Below are positions 18,696 to 29,061 of a stretch of DNA of 64,000 nt, one piece after another (the first letter of the stretch is position 1; every line of letters starts with the position of its first letter). Location of the stretch: NCBI RefSeq assembly GCF_002086695.1, contig NZ_MVIH01000007.1, positions 186,001 to 250,000 of the forward strand, in the 5' to 3' direction. The notes beneath the pieces were generated by a model. It was not told the DNA's origin. It made no database searches and worked only from the letters and a program-made list of their open reading frames with translations. The position numbers and the translations under genes are program-made. The DNA comes from Mycolicibacterium rhodesiae (lineage in GTDB: Bacteria > Actinomycetota > Actinomycetes > Mycobacteriales > Mycobacteriaceae).

Positions 18696-20405
18696 TCAGC
18701 CGATCCGGACGTGTTCGCGGTCGCCGGTGATGACCGCGAGGATATTGCGCCACGCATCGGATGGCTCGTTGAGCACGTCGCTGTGTGACGACAATCCGCC
18801 CATCGGATTGCCGGTGAGAGTGCGCCCGGCCGCCAGCGGAATCACACCCGGCAACCGGTCCGGGTCCGCCCCGTGCGGCCCGAGCGGGATGCCCTGCACA
18901 AGGCCGATCGGATCGCCGGGCGCGGTGAGGGAGAACCGCAACACGTCCGGGTTGCGGTTGTGCCAGTCCGACGGATCATGAACGCCCACACCGGCACCCG
19001 CGGCCTCCACATAGATCACCCGGTCGGCGGTCAAACCGAAGCGTTCGGCAGTGCCCAGGATCGACCCGCCGTAGGAGTGACCCAGATAGGTCACCGGCAT
19101 CGACCCGGCGCGCCGTTCCACGTCTTCACTGAAGGCCACCAGCCGAGGCGCCATCTTCAGCGCGTAGCGCGGATCGGTGGCGTCGACCACCCCGGCGAGC
19201 AGCCGACCGGTCGGGAACGGGCCACCCAGATACGTGATCATCGCGACGTCGCCGGTGGATCCGGCGACAAAACGCCGCGCCGTCGCGACATCGTCGGCTG
19301 CGCCGTCGAAGGTGGTGTTGAGCCCTGGCACCAGCACCGCGAGAGCGTGCGCCCGCGTCAGGTCACCGGACAACTCGATGAAGCTCTCCCGCTGCGGGTC
19401 GAAGGCAAGGATCTGTCTGGGCACCCGGCGATCCCGGTCCACCGGGTCCGGAACGTCAGCGAGCAGGCTCTCGTAGTAGGCGATGCGGGTGCGTGCGTCG
19501 TCGTCGTAGGCGGCGATCGCCGCGGCGCGCAAGGTCGGATCTGCGTGCAGCGCAGCCCAAAGTCGTTCAGCATCAGCCGCTTCCAGCGTCGGTGCGACGG
19601 CGGCACGTAGCTTCACCTCGTCGGGCACCTCGATGCGGCGGCGTTCGTCGAGGATCGCATCGGCGATGTTGATCCGGTTGGCGGCGATCCGGGTCTCCCA
19701 GGGAACGCCATCGGTGTTGCCCACTTCGTGAGGCCGGGACTCGATCAGTCGCTGCCGGTCGGCGTCGGACATCCCCGCGACCGCCGCGGCGATACTGTCC
19801 TGGCTCAGGTGCGGCCAGTCGGCTACCGGATTGCCTGCGGCCCCTGCCGGCCGAACCGGTGCCGGGTCGGCCGGAGTGGCATCGAACGCCGCGTCGATCG
19901 CGGTGGCTGCCTCGGCATCCGCCGCGCCGAGCGCTGCCAACGCCCCCTGTAGCGAGCGAGTCAGCTCGGCCGCCCGGACGTCGAGCATCGTGCGCGCCAC
20001 CTCATCAGAACCGCCGCTGCACGCCACCAGAAGCGCAGACGGTGCCGCCGGCGAATCCACCGTCCCGTCGTCGCTCACCGCACATCCGTCGCCCCGCGCG
20101 TCCGTCACCACCGCAAGCACCCGGTCGCGGCCGCGGGTGATGACCTCGGCGGCGTCCCGAGCCTGCGCGGCGGCCAGGATCAGCGCCCGGCACACCCCGC
20201 GCAGACCCGCGGTGGTCGGGCCGATTGCCTCGCGGGCCGAAGTCGCGGCCGAACCGGTGAACACGCCGGCGCTTCCGGCCACCTCGTGGTCGACGGTGTC
20301 GGCCTGAGCTTGAAGCCGGCCCGCGGCGTCGTCCCACGCGCCGGCCAGATCGATGAGTGCCTGCGGTCGCCAGGCGAGTACCTGCGACACGGTCGGCAGG
20401 CTCAT
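18696..20405 (-). CDS. DUF1023 alpha/beta hydrolase with N-terminal WXG-like helical region
   Basis: 569 residues from the ATG at 20405, which overlaps the stop of the small upstream gene (ATGA). Residues 1-110 are helical and Ala-rich, resembling WXG100/ESX-type modules (LAWRPQALIDLAGAWDDAAG). The C-terminal half (about 330-560) is the DUF1023 alpha/beta hydrolase: LAVLVPGLNTTFDG, VAMITYLGGPFP, then the nucleophile elbow YLGHSYGGS. Such proteins occur in pairs with short helical partners in mycobacteria (for example Rv2079/Rv2078 from memory). Possibly exported by a type VII system; no signal peptide is seen. Confidence 0.82.
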   Translation of the reverse strand: MSLPTVSQVLAWRPQALIDLAGAWDDAAGRLQAQADTVDHEVAGSAGVFTGSAATSAREAIGPTTAGLRGVCRALILAAAQARDAAEVITRGRDRVLAVVTDARGDGCAVSDDGTVDSPAAPSALLVACSGGSDEVARTMLDVRAAELTRSLQGALAALGAADAEAATAIDAAFDATPADPAPVRPAGAAGNPVADWPHLSQDSIAAAVAGMSDADRQRLIESRPHEVGNTDGVPWETRIAANRINIADAILDERRRIEVPDEVKLRAAVAPTLEAADAERLWAALHADPTLRAAAIAAYDDDARTRIAYYESLLADVPDPVDRDRRVPRQILAFDPQRESFIELSGDLTRAHALAVLVPGLNTTFDGAADDVATARRFVAGSTGDVAMITYLGGPFPTGRLLAGVVDATDPRYALKMAPRLVAFSEDVERRAGSMPVTYLGHSYGGSILGTAERFGLTADRVIYVEAAGAGVGVHDPSDWHNRNPDVLRFSLTAPGDPIGLVQGIPLGPHGADPDRLPGVIPLAAGRTLTGNPMGGLSSHSDVLNEPSDAWRNILAVITGDREHVRIG

Positions 20406-20674
20406 CGCGGGCGAAGGCGCTGAGCGGCGGCGTCGTCGACGGCGCCCACTTCGTCCACCGACCGGCGCATCGAGCAAACCCAATCCTGCAGAACCAGGCT
20501 GAGTCGGTGCACCTCAGTAGTGATGCGTGCAGGCGCGGTCAGACCGCTCAGCGCAGAACCAGGTAGCTCGTCAACGCCCGGAATCGCGAGGCCCGCGAGA
20601 TGACCTGCGCTGCGGGTCAGCATGTCCGCCAGCGCGCCCAACGTGGCGGTATCGACGATGACGCGCTCGGGCAC
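20402..20674 (-). CDS. Small helical partner of the DUF1023 hydrolase (ESX/WXG-like)
   Basis: 90 residues from a GTG at 20674. Predicted mostly alpha-helical: MPERVIVDTATLGALADMLT, a break at IPGVDELPG, then LSLVLQDWVCSMRRSVDEVG. The helix-turn-helix plan and the pairing with a DUF1023 protein that carries a similar N-terminal region resemble ESX-like secretion partners, but no strict WXG motif is present. The upstream 115 bases are shared with divergent pafA. Confidence 0.65.
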   Translation of the reverse strand: MPERVIVDTATLGALADMLTRSAGHLAGLAIPGVDELPGSALSGLTAPARITTEVHRLSLVLQDWVCSMRRSVDEVGAVDDAAAQRLRPR

Positions 20675-20776
20675 GGCTCATGCTGGCATGTCCCGCGGCG
20701 GCGGTTTCTCCGTAATCCACAGGGATTCGAAACCGTTTCGCGCCCCGCTTGCCCACCGCTAGTCCACAGCAACCAG

Positions 20777-20782
20777 TACGCT
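20777..20782 (+). promoter_or_regulatory. -10 element for leaderless pafA mRNA
   Basis: TACGCT then seven bases and GTG 20790. Spacing fits a transcript that begins at the start codon. Confidence 0.55.
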
Positions 20783-20789
20783 CGATGTC

Positions 20790-22148
20790 GTGCAGCGGAG
20801 AATCATGGGCATCGAAACCGAATTCGGTGTCACCTGCACGTTCCACGGCCATCGCCGGCTCAGTCCGGACGAGGTCGCCCGGTACCTGTTCCGCCGGGTG
20901 GTGTCGTGGGGCCGCAGCTCGAACGTGTTCCTGCGCAACGGCGCGCGCCTGTACCTCGACGTGGGCAGCCACCCCGAGTACGCCACCGCCGAGTGCGACA
21001 ACCTGACGCAGCTGGTCACTCACGACCGCGCCGGTGAGAGGGTGCTGGAGGACCTCCTCATCGACGCCGAACAGCGACTGGCCGACGAAGGCATCGGCGG
21101 AGACATCTACCTGTTCAAGAACAACACCGATTCGGCGGGAAACTCCTACGGCTGCCACGAGAACTACCTGATCGTGCGCGCCGGCGAGTTCTCCCGGATC
21201 TCCGATGTGCTGCTGCCGTTCCTGGTCACCCGGCAGCTGATCTGCGGCGCGGGCAAGGTGCTGCAGACGCCCAAGGCCGCCACGTTCTGCCTGAGCCAGC
21301 GCGCCGAACACATCTGGGAGGGCGTGTCGAGCGCCACCACGCGGTCGCGCCCGATCATCAACACCCGCGACGAACCGCACGCCGACGCCGAGAAGTACCG
21401 CAGGCTGCACGTGATCGTCGGCGACTCCAACATGTGCGAGTCCACCACCATGCTCAAGGTCGGCACCGCCTCGCTGGTGCTGGAGATGATCGAGGCCGGG
21501 GTAGCGTTCCGCGACTTCTCATTGGACAACCCGATCCGGGCGATCCGTGAGGTCAGCCACGACCTGACCGGGCGCCGGCCGGTGCGCCTCGCCGGTGGAC
21601 GGCAGGCCAGCGCCCTGGACATCCAGCGCGAGTACTACGCCCGCGCCGTGGAGTACCTGCAGACCCGCGAGCCCAACACCCAGATCGACCAGGTGGTCGA
21701 CCTGTGGGGCCGCCAGCTCGATGCCGTCGAGAGCCAGGACTTCGCCAAGGTCGACACCGAGATCGACTGGGTCATCAAGCGCAAGCTTTTCCAGCGTTAT
21801 CAGGATCGCTACAGCATGGAGCTGTCCGACCCGAAGATCAGCCAGCTGGACCTCGCCTACCACGACATCAAGCGCGGCCGCGGTGTGTTCGATCTGCTGC
21901 AACGCAAGGGCCTGGCCACTCGGATCACCACCGACGAGGAGATCGAGGCCGCCGTCGACACCCCGCCGCAGACCACGCGGGCCAAGTTGCGCGGCGAGTT
22001 CATCAGCGCCGCCCAGGAGGCGGGCCGCGATTTCACCGTCGACTGGGTGCATCTCAAGCTCAACGACCAGGCTCAGCGCACGGTGCTGTGCAAGGACCCG
22101 TTCCGCTCGGTCGACGAGCGGGTGAAGCGACTCATCGCCAGCATGTGA
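20790..22148 (+). CDS. pafA: Pup-protein ligase
   Basis: 452 residues. Uses ATP to link the C-terminal Glu of deamidated Pup to substrate lysines. Glutamine-synthetase-like: [11 protein letters not shown] at the N-terminus, [14 protein letters not shown] with the catalytic Asp57, [21 protein letters not shown], and [20 protein letters not shown], all shared with Dop. It lacks the long Dop loop after residue 40. Unlike in M. tuberculosis, no PE/PPE genes lie between prcA and pafA; a FAD monooxygenase and the DUF1023 pair take that place. Confidence 0.97.
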   Translation: MQRRIMGIETEFGVTCTFHGHRRLSPDEVARYLFRRVVSWGRSSNVFLRNGARLYLDVGSHPEYATAECDNLTQLVTHDRAGERVLEDLLIDAEQRLADEGIGGDIYLFKNNTDSAGNSYGCHENYLIVRAGEFSRISDVLLPFLVTRQLICGAGKVLQTPKAATFCLSQRAEHIWEGVSSATTRSRPIINTRDEPHADAEKYRRLHVIVGDSNMCESTTMLKVGTASLVLEMIEAGVAFRDFSLDNPIRAIREVSHDLTGRRPVRLAGGRQASALDIQREYYARAVEYLQTREPNTQIDQVVDLWGRQLDAVESQDFAKVDTEIDWVIKRKLFQRYQDRYSMELSDPKISQLDLAYHDIKRGRGVFDLLQRKGLATRITTDEEIEAAVDTPPQTTRAKLRGEFISAAQEAGRDFTVDWVHLKLNDQAQRTVLCKDPFRSVDERVKRLIASM

Positions 22149-22183
22149 CGAGCGCGCCGCAGGAGCGGCGCACCGTTTCCCGC

Positions 22184-22189
22184 TAAGGT
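22184..22189 (+). promoter_or_regulatory. -10 element for leaderless pafBC mRNA
   Basis: TAAGGT followed by seven bases and GTG 22197. The position decides the start over the TTG at 22191, which would add two residues and place initiation two bases after the -10 hexamer. Confidence 0.55.
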
Positions 22190-22196
22190 TTTGCGA

Positions 22197-23186
22197 GTGG
22201 CGACATCCAAAGTAGAGCGGTTGATGAACCTCGTCATCGCGCTGCTGTCCACACACGGATACATCACCGCGGATCGCATTCGCGCGAGTGTGGCCGGCTA
22301 CGCCGAGAGCCCCACCGATGAGGCGTTCTCCCGGATGTTCGAGCGCGACAAGAACGAGCTGCGCGATCTCGGCATCCCCTTGGAGACCGGGCGGGTGTCG
22401 TCGTTCGACCCGACCGAGGGCTACCGGATCAACCGCGACGCCTACGCGTTGCCCGACATCGAACTCACCGACGAGGAGGCGGGCGCCGTCGCGATCGCCA
22501 CCAAGCTCTGGGAGTCGCCGGAACTGATCACCGCGACCCAGGGTGCCCTTCTGAAGCTTCGGGCGGCCGGCGTCGACGTCGATCCCGACGCCGCGGTCGC
22601 GATCACCACCGCCTCGGGACCGCCCGGACTGCGCGGATCCGAAGATGTGCTGGGAAACCTGTTGTCGGCCATCGACTCCGGTCAGCCGGTGCAGTTCCGG
22701 CACCGGTCCCTGCCGACCGACCCCTACACCGTGCGCACGGTGGAGCCGTGGGGGGTGATCACCGACCGGGGCCGCTGGTATCTCGTCGGGCACGACCGGG
22801 ATCGCAACGCCACCAGAACATTTCGGCTCTCCCGAATCGGCGCCGACATCACGACCGTCGGCCCTCCCGGATCTGTCACCAGACCCGTCGGCGTCGACCT
22901 GCGGGCGATCGTCGACCGGGCGATCGGTGAAGCCCCCAGCGGGGTGCAGGCATCGGTGTGGATTGCCGACGGGAAGGCGATGTCGTTGCGCCGCAACGGC
23001 AAATCCACCGGTGCACGCAGTATCGGCGGACGCTCGGGGGAGGTCATCGAACTCGACATCGGCACCCGAGACCGCCTCGCCCGAGAAGTAGCGGGCTACG
23101 GGGCCGACGCGCTGGTCCTGGAACCGGCCGCACTGCGTGACGACGTGATCCAGCGGTTGCGGGCCCAAGCCGGGGTGCAGGCATGA
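22197..23186 (+). CDS. pafB: WYL-domain transcriptional regulator PafB
   Basis: 329 residues. N-terminal winged helix (ATSKVERLMNLVIALLSTHG, residues 2-21, then FERDKNELRDLGIPLETG), then the WYL domain (GQPVQFRHRS... WGVITDRGRWYLVGHDRDR) and WCX C-terminal extension. Together with PafC it activates the LexA-independent DNA-damage regulon of mycobacteria, probably by binding single-stranded DNA through WYL. The start is set by homology to the MATSKVERL opening. Overlaps pafC (ATGA). Confidence 0.95.
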   Translation: MATSKVERLMNLVIALLSTHGYITADRIRASVAGYAESPTDEAFSRMFERDKNELRDLGIPLETGRVSSFDPTEGYRINRDAYALPDIELTDEEAGAVAIATKLWESPELITATQGALLKLRAAGVDVDPDAAVAITTASGPPGLRGSEDVLGNLLSAIDSGQPVQFRHRSLPTDPYTVRTVEPWGVITDRGRWYLVGHDRDRNATRTFRLSRIGADITTVGPPGSVTRPVGVDLRAIVDRAIGEAPSGVQASVWIADGKAMSLRRNGKSTGARSIGGRSGEVIELDIGTRDRLAREVAGYGADALVLEPAALRDDVIQRLRAQAGVQA

Positions 23187-24157
23187 CACCCGTATCGACT
23201 CGGCTGGTGCGGCTGCTCAACATGGTGCCGTACCTCAAGGCCAACCCCAGCATCACCTACGACGAGGCGGCCGCCGATCTCGGCGTCAGCCGCAAGCAAC
23301 TTCAGCAGGACCTCGACCAGCTCTGGATGTGCGGCCTGCCCGGGTACGGACCCGGCGATCTGATCGACTTCGAGTTCTCCGGCGACTCGATCAAGGTCAC
23401 GTTCTCGGCGGGCATGGACGAGCCGCTGCGGCTGACCTCGCCGGAGGCCACCGGTCTGCTGGTGGCGCTGCGGGCGCTGGTCGACATCCCCGGCGTCGTC
23501 GACCCGCAGGCCGCGCTGAGCGCCATCGCCAAGATCGAATCGGCGGCAGGCACCGTCGGCCACGACCACACTCATGCAGTCGCCGCGGTGGACGAGCGAG
23601 CGCCGATCGAAAGCGACACCGCCGCCGCGGTGCGCGCCGCCGTTCGTGACGGTCGCGCCCTGAACATCGAGTACTACTCGGCGTCCCGGGACACCTTGAC
23701 CAGCCGGGTCGTCGACCCGATCCGAGTGGTACTGGTCGGCGATCACAGTTACCTGCAGGCCTGGGCGCGCGACGCCGAGGGGGTGCGTCTGTTCCGGTTC
23801 GACCGCATCGTGTCCGCGACCGTGCTCGACCAGGCCGCCGTCCCGCCCGAGCCGGCCAAGCAGGCGCCGCCGGACACCTCGCTGTTCGATGCCGATCCGG
23901 CGCTACCCGCCGCGACCCTGCTGCTCGCCCCGACGGCGACCTGGATGCTCGAGTACTACCCGATGCGGATCCTCGAGGAACTGCCGGATGGATACCACAA
24001 GGCCTCGATGACCTACGCGTCCGAGGAGTGGATGTGCCGGGCGCTGCTGGGATTCGGCGCCGACATCCGAGTCCTGCAGCCGGAGTCGCTGGTGACCCGG
24101 GTGCGGGAGAGCGCTGCAGCCGCGTTGGCCGCCTACGCCGACGCCGAGCTGGGGTAG
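23183..24157 (+). CDS. pafC: WYL-domain transcriptional regulator PafC
   Basis: 324 residues, a paralog of PafB. Winged helix [19 protein letters not shown] with [19 protein letters not shown], then the WYL domain ([21 protein letters not shown], about 155-175; [19 protein letters not shown]) and a WCX domain. It works as a heterodimer with PafB, which explains the ATGA-coupled gene order. Despite the name (proteasome accessory factor), the pair acts in transcription; it is placed next to pafA and upstream of tatAC as in other mycobacteria. Confidence 0.95.
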   Translation: MTPVSTRLVRLLNMVPYLKANPSITYDEAAADLGVSRKQLQQDLDQLWMCGLPGYGPGDLIDFEFSGDSIKVTFSAGMDEPLRLTSPEATGLLVALRALVDIPGVVDPQAALSAIAKIESAAGTVGHDHTHAVAAVDERAPIESDTAAAVRAAVRDGRALNIEYYSASRDTLTSRVVDPIRVVLVGDHSYLQAWARDAEGVRLFRFDRIVSATVLDQAAVPPEPAKQAPPDTSLFDADPALPAATLLLAPTATWMLEYYPMRILEELPDGYHKASMTYASEEWMCRALLGFGADIRVLQPESLVTRVRESAAAALAAYADAELG

Positions 24158-24186
24158 CATCGAGACAACTTCTGGAGGTGACCAAA

Positions 24187-24450
24187 TTGGGTGCTCTACA
24201 ACCGTGGCACTGGCTGATTCTCATCGCGGTGGTCGTGCTGCTCTTCGGGTCGAAGAGGTTGCCTGATGCTGCCCGCTCACTGGGTAAGTCGATGCGCATC
24301 TTCAAGTCAGAGGTCAAGGAGCTGCAGAACGAGCACAAGACGGACACACCCGTCACGCCCGCGCAGCCTCCCACTCAGGTGCAGTCCGAGCGCGTCGAGG
24401 CACCGGTGACCCCGCCGGCCCAGAGCCATACCGACGCCAAACCGGCCTGA
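24187..24450 (+). CDS. tatA: Sec-independent protein translocase subunit TatA
   Basis: 87 residues from a TTG start; the strong GGAGGTGA site at 24172-24179 and homology (GALQPWHW) fix this start. One membrane helix ([13 protein letters not shown]), the conserved FG hinge and an amphipathic helix ([20 protein letters not shown]) are visible, then a Pro/Glu-rich tail. TatA oligomers form the export pore for folded Tat substrates. Thirty bases after pafC, with a possible TAGCAT -10 between. tatB is not in this window. Confidence 0.95.
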   Translation: MGALQPWHWLILIAVVVLLFGSKRLPDAARSLGKSMRIFKSEVKELQNEHKTDTPVTPAQPPTQVQSERVEAPVTPPAQSHTDAKPA

Positions 24451-24495
24451 ACCGACGACAACCGGGCGCCCCGGCGCCCGTAGTCTGCTGCTGCC

Positions 24496-25431
24496 GTGCG
24501 CACACCTAAACTCCTGTCGCGGCTGGACCCTCGACAACGCCGCAGCCGCGTCAATCCGGACGGGACCATGTCCCTCGTCGACCACATCCGGGAGCTGCGG
24601 TACCGCCTGCTGATCGCGATGGGTGCCGTCGCGCTGACCACGATCGTCGGATTTCTCTGGTACAGCCACGGGTTCCTCGGGGTCGAGAGCCTCGGCGAAT
24701 GGCTACGCGAGCCGTACTGCTCGCTCCCGCAATCGGCGCGCGCCGACATCAGTGCCGACGGGGGCTGCCGCCTGCTCGCGACAGCGCCGTTCGACCAGTT
24801 CATGCTGCGGCTCAAGGTCGGTCTGACCGCAGGCATCGTGATGGCCTGCCCCGTCTGGCTCTACCAGTTGTGGGCCTTCATCACTCCGGGGCTGTACCGC
24901 AACGAACGCCGCTTCGCGTCGGTGTTCGTCTTCTTCGCCGCGCTGCTGTTCGTGTCGGGCACCGTGCTGGCCTACTTCGTCCTGTCGAAGGCCCTGCACT
25001 TCCTGTTGACGGTCGGCAGCGACGTCCAGGTGACCGCACTGTCCGGCGACCAGTACTTCGGATTTCTGATCAACCTGCTGCTGATCTTCGGCGTGAGTTT
25101 CGAGTTCCCGCTGTTGATCATCATGCTGAACCTGATCGGCGTGCTGACCTACGCGCGGCTCAAATCGTGGCGACGCGGCCTGATCTTCGGGGTGTTCGTC
25201 TTCGCCGCGTTCGCCACACCCGGCTCGGACCCGTTCTCGATGTTGGCGCTGGGCCTCGCGCTCACGCTGCTCCTGGAATTCGCCATCCAAATCGCCCGGA
25301 TCAACGACCGGCGCAAGGCCAAACGCGAGGCGCAGGCCGAAATACCCGACGAGCAGGCCGCACCCATCGAGGCGCCGGAACCGGTGGCCGCACCGGCGAC
25401 CTACGCGGCACAGCATGACGACATCACCTAG
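24496..25431 (+). CDS. tatC: Sec-independent protein translocase subunit TatC
   Basis: 311 residues from a GTG start, with TAGTCT nine bases upstream. Receptor that recognises twin-arginine signal peptides. Six membrane helices are seen, starting with [18 protein letters not shown]; the cytosolic and periplasmic signatures [27 protein letters not shown] and [10 protein letters not shown] are conserved, including the key Glu of FEFP. The C-terminal tail is charged. The last 17 bases overlap helY. Confidence 0.97.
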   Translation: MRTPKLLSRLDPRQRRSRVNPDGTMSLVDHIRELRYRLLIAMGAVALTTIVGFLWYSHGFLGVESLGEWLREPYCSLPQSARADISADGGCRLLATAPFDQFMLRLKVGLTAGIVMACPVWLYQLWAFITPGLYRNERRFASVFVFFAALLFVSGTVLAYFVLSKALHFLLTVGSDVQVTALSGDQYFGFLINLLLIFGVSFEFPLLIIMLNLIGVLTYARLKSWRRGLIFGVFVFAAFATPGSDPFSMLALGLALTLLLEFAIQIARINDRRKAKREAQAEIPDEQAAPIEAPEPVAAPATYAAQHDDIT

Positions 25432-28207
25432 CGGAGGGCAGGAGCGCAGCGACCCGGGGAAGCAGCTCCAGCAGTTCACCGACCTGCTGACGTTCCGGCT
25501 CGATCCGTTCCAGCGCAAGGCGTGTGAGGCTCTCGAGCGCGGCCATGGCGTGCTGGTGTGCGCACCGACCGGCGCGGGCAAGACGGTGGTCGGCGAGTTC
25601 GCGGTACACCTGGCGCTCACAGCAGGCCGAAAGTGCTTCTACACCACGCCGATCAAGGCGCTGAGCAACCAGAAGCACAACGACCTGGTGCGCCGCTACG
25701 GCGCGGAGAACATCGGCCTGCTCACCGGCGATCAGTCGATCAACGGCGACGCGCCGGTGGTGGTGATGACCACCGAAGTGCTGCGCAACATGCTGTACGC
25801 GGGATCTGATGCACTGCATGGACTTTCGCATGTGGTGATGGATGAAGTCCACTTCCTCGCCGACCGGATGCGCGGTGCGGTGTGGGAAGAGGTGATCCTG
25901 CATCTGCCCGACGATGTGCGACTGGTCAGCCTGTCGGCGACGGTCAGCAATGCCGAGGAGTTCGGCGGGTGGATCCAGACCGTGCGCGGTGACACCACCG
26001 TCGTCGTCGACGAGCACCGGCCGGTTCCGTTGTGGCAGCACGTATTGGTGGGCAAGCGGCTATTCGACCTGTTCGACTACGACCGCGAGGGCAAGCAGCA
26101 CCTCGTCGACCCGGATCTCATCCGTCACATCGCGCATCGGCGCGAGGCCGAACGGCTGACGGACTGGGAGCCGCGCCGCCGCGGACCGGGGCGTCCCGGT
26201 GGACGATCGGGCCTGCACCGTCCGCCGTCGCGCCCCGATGTGATCGCCTCGCTGGACCGCGAAGGCCTGCTGCCTGCGATCACGTTCATCTTCTCTCGCG
26301 CCGGCTGCGACGCCGCGGTCAAACAGTGCCTGCGCAGCCCGCTGCGGCTGACCGACGACGACGATCGCAAGCGGATCGCGCAGGTGATCGACCGCCGCTG
26401 CGGCGATCTCGCCGACGCCGATCTGGCGGTGCTGGACTACTACGAGTGGCGCGAGGGGCTGTTGCGGGGGCTGGCTGCCCACCATGCCGGCATGTTGCCG
26501 GTCTTTCGGCACACCGTCGAGGAGCTGTTCACCGCCGGACTGGTCAAGGCCGTTTTCGCCACCGAGACACTGGCGCTGGGCATCAACATGCCGGCCCGCA
26601 CCGTCGTACTGGAGAAGCTGGTCAAGTTCAACGGCGAGCAGCACCTGCCGCTGACGCCGGGGGAGTACACCCAGCTGACCGGGCGTGCCGGCCGCCGCGG
26701 GATCGATGTCGAGGGCCACGCCGTCGTGCTGTGGACTCCCGAGGTCGAGCCTGCCGAAGTGGCCGGGTTGGCGTCCACCCGGACATTCCCGCTGCGCAGC
26801 TCGTTCGCACCGTCGTACAACATGACGATCAATCTGGTGAACCAGATGGGCCCGGAGCAGGCGCACCAGCTGCTGGAGCGGTCGTTCGCGCAATACCAGG
26901 CGGACCGGTCGGTCGTCGGGCTGGTCCGTGGCGTCGAGCGGGGCGAGAAGATGCTCGACGACATCGCCACCGAGTTGGGCTGGGATCGCCGCACACAACC
27001 GGACAAAGAACCGCCGATCCTCGACTACGTGCGGCTGCGGGCGAAGATCAGCGAACGGGAGCGGGCGCAGTCACGGGCCTCGCGGCTGCAACGCAGGCAG
27101 GCGACCACCGATACGCTGGCGGCGCTGCGCCGCGGTGACATCATCAACATCACGCAGGGCCGCCGCGGTGGCTTGGCCGTGGTGCTGGAGGCGGCCAACG
27201 AATCGACCGATCCTCGACCGCTGGTGTTGACCGAACATCATTGGGCCGGAAGGGTTTCCTCGGCTGACTTCACCGGAGCCGCGGCGGCGATCGGGTCGAT
27301 GACGCTACCCAAAAGGGTGGAACATCGGCAGCCGCGGGTGCGCCGCGATTTGGCGTCGGCACTGCGGTCGGCGGCGGCCGGGCTGCGGGTGCCGTCGACA
27401 AGGAAACGCCGCGGCGACGCCGAGGACGCCCCCGACATCGATCCCGAACTGCTCGCGTTGCGGGAGTCGATGCGCAAGCATTCCGTGCACGACATGGCAG
27501 GCCGGGAGGCCAAGGTTCGTATCGGAGAGCGTTATCTGCGGGTCGAGCGCGACAACGAGCAGATCCGCAAGAAAGTCAGCGCGGCGACGAACTCGCTGGC
27601 CCGCACGTTCGACCGGATCCTGGGGCTGCTCACCGAGCGCGGCTTCATCGAAGAGCGCGACGGTGATTTCGGCGTCACCGCCGACGGCAGGCTGCTGACC
27701 CGGATCTACAACGAAAGCGATCTTCTGGTCGCCGAATGCCTGCGCAAGGGCGTCTGGAAGGGGCTGGCGCCCGCCGAGCTCGCTGCCGCGCTGTCCGCGG
27801 TCGTGTTCGAGACCCGCGGCAGCGACGGCCCCACCCCGTCACATGCGGTCGAGATGCCGACGGCCAACGTGCGGCGTGCGCTGGTCGAGATGCGGCGGAT
27901 GTCCGGGCAGCTGCGGGCCGACGAGAACCGGCACCGGATCAGCCCGACACGCGAGCCCGACGAAGGATTCGTCGCCGCCATCTATCGCTGGGCGACGACC
28001 GGCGACCTGGCGGCCGCGCTGGCGGCTTCCGATGTCGCCGGTGCCGGGACCCCGCTGCCGGCCGGCGATTTCGTGCGGTGGTGCCGACAAGTGCTCGATC
28101 TGCTCGACCAGGTCCGCAATGCCGGGCCGGAAGCCGGGCTGCGTAAGACCGCAAACCGTGCCATCGACGACATCCGGCGCGGCGTCGTCGCTGTTGATGG
28201 CGGGTAG
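25415..28207 (+). CDS. helY: Ski2-like DEVH-box helicase HelY
   Basis: 930 residues. Superfamily 2 helicase: Walker [10 protein letters not shown] (about 49-57), [10 protein letters not shown], the DEVH box in [21 protein letters not shown] (motif III) and [10 protein letters not shown] (motif VI), followed by the winged-helix and DSHCT C-terminal region. Ski2-like enzymes unwind RNA; the mycobacterial role is not established. The ATG overlaps tatC, so it is probably read from the same transcript. An alternative start within the first 15 codons cannot be excluded. Confidence 0.93.
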   Translation: MTTSPSGGQERSDPGKQLQQFTDLLTFRLDPFQRKACEALERGHGVLVCAPTGAGKTVVGEFAVHLALTAGRKCFYTTPIKALSNQKHNDLVRRYGAENIGLLTGDQSINGDAPVVVMTTEVLRNMLYAGSDALHGLSHVVMDEVHFLADRMRGAVWEEVILHLPDDVRLVSLSATVSNAEEFGGWIQTVRGDTTVVVDEHRPVPLWQHVLVGKRLFDLFDYDREGKQHLVDPDLIRHIAHRREAERLTDWEPRRRGPGRPGGRSGLHRPPSRPDVIASLDREGLLPAITFIFSRAGCDAAVKQCLRSPLRLTDDDDRKRIAQVIDRRCGDLADADLAVLDYYEWREGLLRGLAAHHAGMLPVFRHTVEELFTAGLVKAVFATETLALGINMPARTVVLEKLVKFNGEQHLPLTPGEYTQLTGRAGRRGIDVEGHAVVLWTPEVEPAEVAGLASTRTFPLRSSFAPSYNMTINLVNQMGPEQAHQLLERSFAQYQADRSVVGLVRGVERGEKMLDDIATELGWDRRTQPDKEPPILDYVRLRAKISERERAQSRASRLQRRQATTDTLAALRRGDIINITQGRRGGLAVVLEAANESTDPRPLVLTEHHWAGRVSSADFTGAAAAIGSMTLPKRVEHRQPRVRRDLASALRSAAAGLRVPSTRKRRGDAEDAPDIDPELLALRESMRKHSVHDMAGREAKVRIGERYLRVERDNEQIRKKVSAATNSLARTFDRILGLLTERGFIEERDGDFGVTADGRLLTRIYNESDLLVAECLRKGVWKGLAPAELAAALSAVVFETRGSDGPTPSHAVEMPTANVRRALVEMRRMSGQLRADENRHRISPTREPDEGFVAAIYRWATTGDLAAALAASDVAGAGTPLPAGDFVRWCRQVLDLLDQVRNAGPEAGLRKTANRAIDDIRRGVVAVDGG

Positions 28208-28263
28208 GCTCATGCAAACGCTACGGTGGGAGCGGCGAATCGCTACCAGATCAAGGAGAGACG

Positions 28264-29025
28264 ATGAGCGGACCGCAGGGATCAGAACCTAATCCCTGGC
28301 AGGCTCAACCCGGTCAAGGTCAGGATCAGCCTGCCTCCGGCTCCGAGCAGCAGCCCAGCGGCAGCGAGACCCCGGCCTGGCAGCAGCCGTCCGGTGAGCC
28401 GCCGGCCTGGCAGCCGCCCGCCTACACCCCGCAGCAATACCCGCAGTACGGCCAGCAGCCCGGTCAGCAGTACCCGCAGCAGCCGTACCAGCAGCCGACC
28501 GAGTACAACCCGGGCACCTACGCACAGCCGGGTCAGCAGTACCCGCAATACGGGCAGCCGCAGTACGGCCAGTACCCGCAGCCGGGTCAGTACCCGCAGC
28601 AGCCGGGTCAGTACCCGCAGCAGCCGGGCGACCCCAACCAGCCCGGGCAGTACGCCCCGTACCCGCAGCCCGGCGACGAGGGCGCCAAGAAGTCCTCGGC
28701 AGTGATTTTCACCGTCATCGGAGTGCTGGCCGCGATCGTCGTCGCCGTCGTGCTGGTTCTGGGCTTCTGGAAGCCGGGCTTCTTCGTCACCACCAAGCTC
28801 GACATCGGCAAGGCCCAGCAGGGTGTGCAGAACATCCTCACCGACGAGACCAACGGCTACGGCGCCAAGAACGTCAAGGACGTCAAGTGCAACAACGGCC
28901 AGAACCCGACGGTGAAGAAGGGTGACACCTTCACCTGCGAGGTGAGCATCGATGGCACGAAGCGTCAGGTGACCGTCACCTTCCAGGACGACAAGGGCAC
29001 CTACGAGGTCGGCCGGCCGAAGTAG
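28264..29025 (+). CDS. Membrane-anchored DUF4333 protein with Gln/Pro/Tyr-rich N-terminus (Rv2091c-like)
   Basis: 253 residues. Residues 1-140 are a disordered, repetitive Q/P/Y/G region with units such as QPGQYPQ; one membrane helix follows (about 145-168, [21 protein letters not shown]); the outer part (about 175-253) is a small DUF4333 domain with two cysteines (VKCNNGQNP and FTCEVS) that could pair outside the membrane. AAGGAG precedes the ATG and TACGGT at 28222-28227 may be the -10. Function unknown; similar architecture occurs in several mycobacterial envelope proteins. Confidence 0.85.
   Translation: MSGPQGSEPNPWQAQPGQGQDQPASGSEQQPSGSETPAWQQPSGEPPAWQPPAYTPQQYPQYGQQPGQQYPQQPYQQPTEYNPGTYAQPGQQYPQYGQPQYGQYPQPGQYPQQPGQYPQQPGDPNQPGQYAPYPQPGDEGAKKSSAVIFTVIGVLAAIVVAVVLVLGFWKPGFFVTTKLDIGKAQQGVQNILTDETNGYGAKNVKDVKCNNGQNPTVKKGDTFTCEVSIDGTKRQVTVTFQDDKGTYEVGRPK
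28438..28680 (+). repeat. In-frame 21-base repeats coding QYPQQPG units
   Basis: Units of CAGTACCCGCAGCAGCCGGG recur head to tail within about 28588-28630, with degenerate copies on either side. They encode the Q/P/Y-rich tail and are prone to length variation. Not intergenic and not CRISPR-like, as the repeats abut without unique spacers. Confidence 0.75.
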
Positions 29026-29059
29026 CCGCTCGGCGGCGTCATGTGCCGAAGTAGCCGCT
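29016..29059 (+). repeat. 15-bp direct repeat spanning the stop of the DUF4333 gene
   Basis: GCCGAAGTAGCCGCT occurs at 29016-29030 and again at 29045-29059, 29 bases apart. The first copy contains the stop codon of the DUF4333 gene and the second lies in the short gap before the convergent exonuclease gene. Looks like a small local duplication. Confidence 0.7.
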
Positions 29060-29061
29060 GG

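Noticed and set aside
28438..28680. CRISPR-like repeat array
   Set aside because: Repeats are in frame, contiguous and encode QYPQQPG units; there are no unique spacers and no cas genes. The same holds for the lgt tail.
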